9,909 bases of DNA from Spirochaetaceae bacterium (GTDB lineage Bacteria > Spirochaetota > Spirochaetia > SZUA-6 > Fen-1364), in NCBI GenBank assembly GCA_003170115.1, contig PMZS01000142.1, positions 659-10,567 on the forward strand. The letters are read 5' to 3'. The translations under genes and the position numbers were made by a program. The notes under the pieces were generated by a model, which saw only the letters and a program-made list of their open reading frames with translations, was not told the DNA's origin and did not search any database. Shown piece by piece: positions 6,118 through 9,909 of the stretch. Numbering within the stretch: the first letter of the stretch is position 1; every line of letters starts with the position of its first letter.

Positions 6118-6439
6118 CTTGAATACCTCCTGCGCTTATCTTTCCAGTCTATCATGGCGGTCAAGGATGGCGCACTTGTCAACAAGAGGATCGGCAGGTC
6201 TTCGAGAAGTCGCACTACGGCTCGCCACGAGCCTCATGTGACCGCTATTCGGCAAGGAGGCGCGGATGTAAAATGGCAATGAGCATGAAGGTGCAATCGG
6301 AGCAGACTTTGGTCCCGGAATAGGCTTCAGCCGAGATTCCTGCCGTCCCGTGGAAGAGCGCGCGCCGTGTCACATTTGGCATATTATCTGACACGGCGCG
6401 TCCCGTGCGAGCTCCCTCTCCAAGGACCTCTCCCGTTTT
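6118..6439. other. Intergenic region between ABM-like and caspase genes
   Basis: Near the ABM gene it holds that gene's AGGAGGT ribosome binding site (fwd 6125-6131). Upstream on the minus strand are TTGACC followed 17-18 bases later by AGATAA/GATAAG, a weak promoter candidate, and a CTTGT/ACAAG inverted repeat (6175-6186) overlapping a TTGACA. Towards the caspase gene is the strong inverted repeat listed separately. I see no gene: plus-strand ATGs near 6266-6284 open only very short frames. Confidence 0.6.
6361..6400. terminator. 12-bp perfect inverted repeat downstream of the caspase gene
   Basis: CGCGCCGTGTCA (6361-6372) and TGACACGGCGCG (6389-6400) pair at all 12 positions around an AT-rich 16-base loop. 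It begins about 40 bases after the caspase stop on the minus strand, where a terminator is expected. Neither side has a T-run, and the loop is long, so it might instead be a protein-binding site or a transcript-stabilising stem. Confidence 0.5.
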
Positions 6440-7861
6440 CTACCTAGACGCTTTTTCAAGTTTTCTAAAGGCGTCTGTGCCTTTCAGGTCAGCATTGCCT
6501 TGTGCGTAGTTCAAGGCAGTCTTCCCAAACAGATCCTTGGCCTTCGCGTCAGCTCCAGCCTTTAAGAGCGCTGCGATAACCTCGGGATTCTGGTTGTGCA
6601 TGGCGGCCTCCATCAGCGCAGTCAAGCCCATATCGTCCCGAGCGTTTATGTCCGCTCCCGCCCTAAGGAGCGTGGCAATCACCTCCGGGAAGGGATTTTC
6701 CCAAGCCGCGTAAATCAGCGGGGTATCGCCATATTTATCCTGACCCTTTACGTCAGCGCCTTGGCTGATGGCAGCTTGCACGCTCTGTGGGGTTCCGGCT
6801 TTTACAAGTTTGAAAAGGTCAGCCCGATAGGTAAAAGCGACCCTCGCCGTGCTGCCTGCCTCGACTGTCAGAGTTTGTTGCTCCACTTTGCCGTCAGCAT
6901 AGCGGAGTTCTACGGTTCTACTCCCAACTTCAATCGAATCAAACTTCGAATTCGCCCCAGGAGAGATATCAGTGAGCGCTTTTCCATCAACATAGAGTGT
7001 GCCTTTAGTCACCGTATTGACTTCAAGGCTGCCGTAGGATCGCTTGGTCGAGATAGCGGCTTCTGCGGCAGGTTCAACTGGTTGTGCAGCTGCCACGAGG
7101 GCGTACGAGCCAAAGAACTGTGTGTAGACTGCAGGGATTTGGCTTCCGGCGGTATCGGAACTTACTGCGGCTCCAGTCTGCTTGAACACATCATAGATAT
7201 CGGTCCCGGGACTATGCATGTGCCTTAGGAGTTCACCGGTGAAAACTCCATTCCGACCTCGACCGTCCTGCGCCACGCTTCCGGCACTCGTGGCATAAAC
7301 GATAATGCTGCCAGGAGGCTGGGCCCCGACCACGGTGAGCCCCCGCGTGCCTGAACGCGACCACGAGAACGGATTGTCACGGCATGCATCTAGCACCACC
7401 ACGTTCAGCTTGTTGCCAGAAGCCTGCAAAGTGTCGAGCACCGACTGAAGGGCGAGTGCTTTCTGCTGGAGAAAGCTGGCACTTGGAATGTTTGCTTCCG
7501 CAGGGATGAGGTAGTTTGTGCCAGACGACTGCACCCCATGCCCCGCGTAGTAGAAAAAGCCCACCGCGTCTACAGAGGTGGACAGCCGGTTCCCAAGGCG
7601 AACCACCGCGTCCTCCATTGCCGAGAGGTCGCGGTCGACCAGCAAGTCTACGGTGAATCCAAGGTCTTTCAGCTCATCCGCCATGTCCCTTGCGTCGTTA
7701 GTCGGATTCATGAGCTTAGTGATATGCTCGTAGGCCCCGTTGCCAATAACTAAGGCAAAGCGCTTCTCTTCAGCGGTAACTCCCATGACAACGGCGATGA
7801 GAAAGCAGGCTGCAAGGAAGAACTTGGATAGTCGCCGAATCGATAACTTCGCGCTATACAT
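6440..7861 (-). CDS. Secreted caspase-family (peptidase C14-like) protein with PEGA and ankyrin repeats
   Basis: 473 residues from the ATG at 7861. That start is preferred over an in-frame ATG 39 codons upstream because it has GGAGG nine bases before it and begins directly with a Sec signal peptide (basic SIRRLSK, hydrophobic FFLAACFLIAVVMG, cleavage near VTA-EE). Residues 33-255 are a caspase fold: ALVIGNGAYEH, catalytic H108 in FYYAGHGVQ, catalytic C160 in VVLDACRDNPF, and IIVYATSAG further on. Both dyad residues are present, so it should be an active cysteine peptidase, probably Arg/Lys-specific as other metacaspase-like proteins (family knowledge). Residues 276-346 look like a PEGA domain (GSLEVNT, GTLYVDGK, VGSRTVELRY). 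Three to four ankyrin units follow (about 347-470), with GDTPLIYAA and GLTALMEAA repeats each followed by EVIAxLLxAGAD. Export suggests the periplasm or outside. Codons are richer in A/T than in neighbouring genes. Confidence 0.9.
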   Translation of the reverse strand: MYSAKLSIRRLSKFFLAACFLIAVVMGVTAEEKRFALVIGNGAYEHITKLMNPTNDARDMADELKDLGFTVDLLVDRDLSAMEDAVVRLGNRLSTSVDAVGFFYYAGHGVQSSGTNYLIPAEANIPSASFLQQKALALQSVLDTLQASGNKLNVVVLDACRDNPFSWSRSGTRGLTVVGAQPPGSIIVYATSAGSVAQDGRGRNGVFTGELLRHMHSPGTDIYDVFKQTGAAVSSDTAGSQIPAVYTQFFGSYALVAAAQPVEPAAEAAISTKRSYGSLEVNTVTKGTLYVDGKALTDISPGANSKFDSIEVGSRTVELRYADGKVEQQTLTVEAGSTARVAFTYRADLFKLVKAGTPQSVQAAISQGADVKGQDKYGDTPLIYAAWENPFPEVIATLLRAGADINARDDMGLTALMEAAMHNQNPEVIAALLKAGADAKAKDLFGKTALNYAQGNADLKGTDAFRKLEKASR

Positions 7862-8187
7862 GTACCTTGCCCTCCGTTTAAAGGTCGAAACAAGGCCACT
7901 CGTTCTTTTACTTTGCTCCCACGGCAGCATTATTTCAAGGGTCCGAGGCCCCTTAACACCGTGCCCGAGAGTACCCAATCCGGCGAGGGTTGCGTCCTTG
8001 GTGCGCCTAAGAATAGAGGAGGCACTCCTTCATCCCTTCGGAACATGCGGTAACAATACGGCCATAGAAGGCTGCGGCTGACGTACAATCCTATGATCTG
8101 ACAGCCACGCTCCAATCAGCATTCGTCTTGGCTGAGATGCCCCTACAAGGAAAGCCTTTCCGATTGACGACGATCTACGAAGCCAAG
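7862..8187. other. Gene-free upstream region of the caspase gene
   Basis: Apart from the caspase ribosome binding site (GGAGG, minus strand, about nine bases from ATG 7861) I find no supported gene. Open frames here on both strands lack family resemblance. An AAGGG/CCCTT inverted repeat lies near 7938-7955. No convincing -35/-10 pair was found for the caspase gene, so its promoter is not assigned. Confidence 0.5.
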
Positions 8188-8433
8188 TCAGAGCCTCCCT
8201 CCGCTAAACAGTTCGTCGTCGGTAAGGGAATCCCGCACGTAGAATCTGGCCGTAGTGGAGGTGGAGGCATGGCCTGGCATCTCCGAGACGCCCTTGAGGC
8301 GTCTGGTTTTCTGGAATAGGTCCGTGGCCCGCGAGTGCCATAGGTCATGCGCTGTGATCCGCCTCGTCAGTACCCGCCGTGCAGCCCTCGCGATCTCCCG
8401 CGCCACGTCCTGCCTGATACCATCACCGCGCAT
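8188..8433 (-). pseudogene. Remnant of a tyrosine recombinase/phage-type integrase (C-terminal part)
   Basis: About 81 codons remain. They read RRITAHDLWHSRAT, then VSEMPGHASTSTTARFYVRD, matching the end of the tyrosine recombinase catalytic domain: an H-x-L-R-H box, an L-G-H box and the nucleophilic Tyr ten residues after the second His. Key positions are damaged. The Arg of HxLRH is Trp (W32), the Leu before GH is Pro (P53), and the whole N-terminal part, including the first catalytic Arg and the DNA-binding domain, is absent. H29, H33, G54-H55 and Y65 survive. Just upstream the frame runs into sequence resembling a different gene, a dehydrogenase start. This is a dead relic of an integrative element rather than a small working gene. 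The ATG at 8433 has no ribosome binding site. Confidence 0.62.
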
Positions 8434-8512
8434 CCTCGGCCATCCGCAGCCCCACGCCCCGCGTGGAGCCAGTAATTACGATCCGCGTCTTTGGAATCTG
8501 ATCGCTCCCGAG
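8423..8512 (-). pseudogene. Fragment of a short-chain dehydrogenase/reductase N-terminus
   Basis: A 29-codon open stretch between two stops reads PKTRIVITGSTRGVGLRMAE. This is the first beta strand and the TGxxxGxG nucleotide-binding loop of the SDR (Rossmann) family. It has no start codon and ends at TGA (8423-8425) soon after the Gly-rich loop, so it cannot encode an enzyme. It is in a different frame from the recombinase remnant and overlaps its first codons, which marks a junction at about 8423-8433. Only short similarity supports the call, but TGSTRGVG at the start of a strand is quite specific. Confidence 0.5.
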
Positions 8513-9014
8513 CTAGTGTAGCCCGGAACGCTTCTCGAGTCGTGTGTCAACGGCGGCCGCTATGGGACCAATTCGGAGGGCACCTCATGAGGTTGCCATC
8601 TATGCGAGTCATGTTCAATCGAAGGTTGATTTCGTGAACGAACACGGCTACGCGAAGGCGCGCTCAGGACGGCAAACAAGCAAGTAGGGACCGGCCGGCT
8701 TGGCAAGCCACGTGGCGCAAGAGGTATACCCGCTCGGTTTCCAGAAAAGACAGGCGAGTGCAGAATCTTGTTCGACCCACGGCGCGTGGTGTTGAGTCGC
8801 AATATTAGGACCGAAATAATGTCTTGTTCTACGAGAGCCACTTGTCGAGGCTCCGCAATACGGGATTCCCGACGATTCGGGCAAAGCGCTGGAGCAACGC
8901 TGCGGATACCACCCTCATCGGGAGCGCGATCTTCTCCTGGTCTCCACGGACTGCTTGGAATGTTGTGCGGGATCAGCAATAACTGAGCGAATCGAGTTAG
9001 ACATTCATAGGTTT

Positions 9015-9030
9015 AGGCAAACGTTTCCCT
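9015..9030. promoter_or_regulatory. LacI/PurR-like operator AGGCAAACGTTTCCCT
   Basis: The 16-bp site fits the enterobacterial PurR consensus ANGCAANCGNTTNCNT at every fixed position. It has the central CG with AAACGTTT typical of LacI-family operators. It lies about 83 bases before the aldo/keto reductase ATG. A second short repeat, GGGT-CA-ACCC (9031-9040), abuts it, then TATTAT (9042-9047), a possible -10. The regulator is probably a LacI/GalR-family protein encoded elsewhere; purine control itself is not implied. Confidence 0.45.
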
Positions 9031-9041
9031 GGGTCAACCCG

Positions 9042-9047
9042 TATTAT
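9042..9047 (+). promoter_or_regulatory. Possible -10 element of the aldo/keto reductase gene
   Basis: TATTAT matches the -10 consensus at five of six positions and sits about 65 bases before the ATG, directly after the LacI-like operator. No good -35 lies at the right distance, because the operator occupies it. That would suit repression by steric blocking. Confidence 0.3.
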
Positions 9048-9112
9048 TTCTATTGCGCGGCCGTGATTTCCGCAGGCACGGCGACAGCGGACAGGTGACA
9101 GGAGGAGAAACA

Positions 9113-9909
9113 ATGCAAAAGCGCAAATTGGGAAAAACCGGCCTGGAAGTCTCGACTGTCGGACTCGGCTGCATGGGGATGAGCTCCAGCTATGGTCCGG
9201 CAGCAGACAAGAAGGAGATGGTTGCTCTTATGCGCAAAGCCGTCGGACGCGGTGTCACATTCTTCGACACGGCCCAAATCTACGGTCCGTTCACGAACGA
9301 AGAGCTTGTGGGCGAAGCCCTCGCTCCCTTCTCTGGGCAAGTGGTGATAACCACCAAGTTCGGGATCACGATTGATCCAAGCGGGCAGCAGGTTGTGGGT
9401 AGTCGGCCGGAGCAGGTCAAGCAGAGCGCCGAGGGCTCACTCAAACGACTCGGAGTCGAGGCCATTGACCTGTTCTATCAACATCGTGTTGATCCGGACG
9501 TGCCGATCGAAGACGTGGCGGGAGTGGTGAAGGACCTGATTCGGGAAGGCAAGGTGAAGCACTTCGGCCTTTCCGAAGCGGGAGCGCGAACGATCCGCCG
9601 CGCTCACGCAGTCCAGCCGCTCACCGCTGTCCAGAGCGAATACTCGTTGTGGTGGAGACGCCCTGAAGAGGAAGTGCTGCCGACGCTCGAGGCACTCGGA
9701 ATCGGGTTCGTTCCATTCAGTCCTCTTGGCAAAGGCTTTCTCACGGGAAAGATCGACGAGAACACGACGTTCGACAGCTCCGACTTCCGCAACATCGTTC
9801 CTCGCTTCACGCCGGAGGCTCGAAAGGCGAATCAGGCACTGGTTGATCTGCTTCGCAAGATCGCGGAACGAAAGAAGGCGACACCCGCCCAGATCGCGCT
9901 CGCCTGGCT
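9113..9909 (+). CDS. Aldo/keto reductase, C-terminal end missing (window edge)
   Basis: 265 complete codons are visible of a family usually about 330 long. It is an NADPH-dependent oxidoreductase of the (beta/alpha)8-barrel AKR superfamily, which reduces aldehydes and ketones in the cytoplasm. The N-terminus KRKLGKTGLEVSTVGLGCMG is typical. All four catalytic-tetrad residues are present: D52 in FFDTAQIYG, Y57, K82 in ITTKFG, and H124 in DLFYQHRVD. Later barrel motifs include GKVKHFGLSEA, AVQSEYSLWWR and FVPFSPLGKGFLTG, resembling the AKR13/YakC-like group in which GFLTG marks strand eight. GGAGGAG lies about six bases before ATG and fixes the start. The preceding gene-free region and operator-like site suggest it begins its own transcript. 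Substrate is unknown. Confidence 0.93.
   Translation, partial: MQKRKLGKTGLEVSTVGLGCMGMSSSYGPAADKKEMVALMRKAVGRGVTFFDTAQIYGPFTNEELVGEALAPFSGQVVITTKFGITIDPSGQQVVGSRPEQVKQSAEGSLKRLGVEAIDLFYQHRVDPDVPIEDVAGVVKDLIREGKVKHFGLSEAGARTIRRAHAVQPLTAVQSEYSLWWRRPEEEVLPTLEALGIGFVPFSPLGKGFLTGKIDENTTFDSSDFRNIVPRFTPEARKANQALVDLLRKIAERKKATPAQIALAW

Larger units (their letters stand above)
8513..9112. other. About 600 bp without a supported gene
   Basis: Frames are short or have no coding character. The longest (fwd 8560-8979, minus strand) is rich in Arg, Pro and Ser and resembles no family. A 41-codon plus-strand frame at 8562-8687 (with EVAIYASHVQSK) is not convincing. Small inverted repeats occur: GGCTT/AAGCC near 8697-8710 and CCACG/CGTGG near 8775-8787. 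The right end carries the control region of the aldo/keto reductase. Following two gene fragments, this looks like decayed DNA. Confidence 0.5.

Noticed and set aside
6256..6320. AAGGAGG followed by ATGTAA (start-stop) and a 16-codon frame MAMSMKVQSEQTLVPE
   Set aside because: Such short frames arise easily by chance; no downstream plus-strand gene exists that a leader peptide could control.
7862..7978. Earlier in-frame ATG for the caspase gene (39 extra residues)
   Set aside because: It would bury the signal peptide behind a charged leader and has no better ribosome binding site; ATG 7861 has both the GGAGG and a proper signal start.
8562..8687. 41-codon plus-strand frame containing VAIYASHVQSK, faintly resolvase-like
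   Set aside because: The resemblance is only a few residues, the catalytic Ser context of resolvases is missing, and there is no ribosome binding site.
8560..8979. 139-codon minus-strand open frame
   Set aside because: Composition is Arg/Pro/Ser-rich without motif, no ribosome binding site, and it lies in apparently decayed DNA.
1..9909. CRISPR arrays, tRNA or rRNA genes, toxin-antitoxin pairs
   Set aside because: No regularly spaced direct repeats, cloverleaf-type sequence or paired small overlapping genes were seen on reading through both strands.

Overview
The window reads as chromosomal DNA of a GC-rich, Gram-negative, probably soil or sediment bacterium. Supporting signs are a lipoprotein with a type II signal peptide, a Sec-secreted caspase-fold protein, strong GGAGG-type ribosome binding sites, and small stress and redox genes of the kind common in Acidobacteriota, Myxococcota/Desulfobacterota and related environmental lineages. 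The phylum cannot be fixed from this sequence. No rRNA, tRNA, CRISPR array or intact insertion sequence was seen.

Layout. (1) 1-726: the 5' end of a VOC/glyoxalase-fold gene (minus) diverges from a short HExxH putative metalloprotease of the SprA-related family (plus). Their 124-bp spacer holds a perfect 14-bp palindrome. (2) 736-3012, minus: a hybrid receiver/histidine kinase is followed after 42 bp by a YegS/DAGK-type lipid kinase, a likely two-gene operon. The lipid kinase converges on the metalloprotease with only 9 bp between the stops. (3) 3089-5671, plus: a large lipoprotein built from a DUF5018-like domain, four cadherin-like beta-sandwich repeats, a proline-rich linker and an unassigned C-terminal region. 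It shares a 76-bp divergent promoter region with the kinase. (4) 5797-6117, minus: a small dimeric alpha/beta-barrel (ABM-like) protein. (5) 6440-7861, minus: a secreted caspase-PEGA-ankyrin protein, visibly less GC-rich than its neighbours, with a 12-bp perfect inverted repeat just past its stop. (6) 7862-9112: largely gene-free DNA with the wreckage of a tyrosine recombinase and a short-chain dehydrogenase. (7) 9113 to the end, plus: an aldo/keto reductase cut by the window edge, preceded by a LacI/PurR-like operator.

How the genes may work together: the kinase-lipid kinase pair and the divergent lipoprotein could form one regulated unit for envelope sensing, but this rests on arrangement only. 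The caspase gene, its compositional shift and the adjacent recombinase fragment suggest an acquired accessory segment. The most unusual item is the kinase: its receiver domain stops just before the conserved Lys region and runs directly into the end of a cyclic-nucleotide-binding-like module and a histidine kinase. It looks as if in-frame deletion had fused two formerly separate genes.
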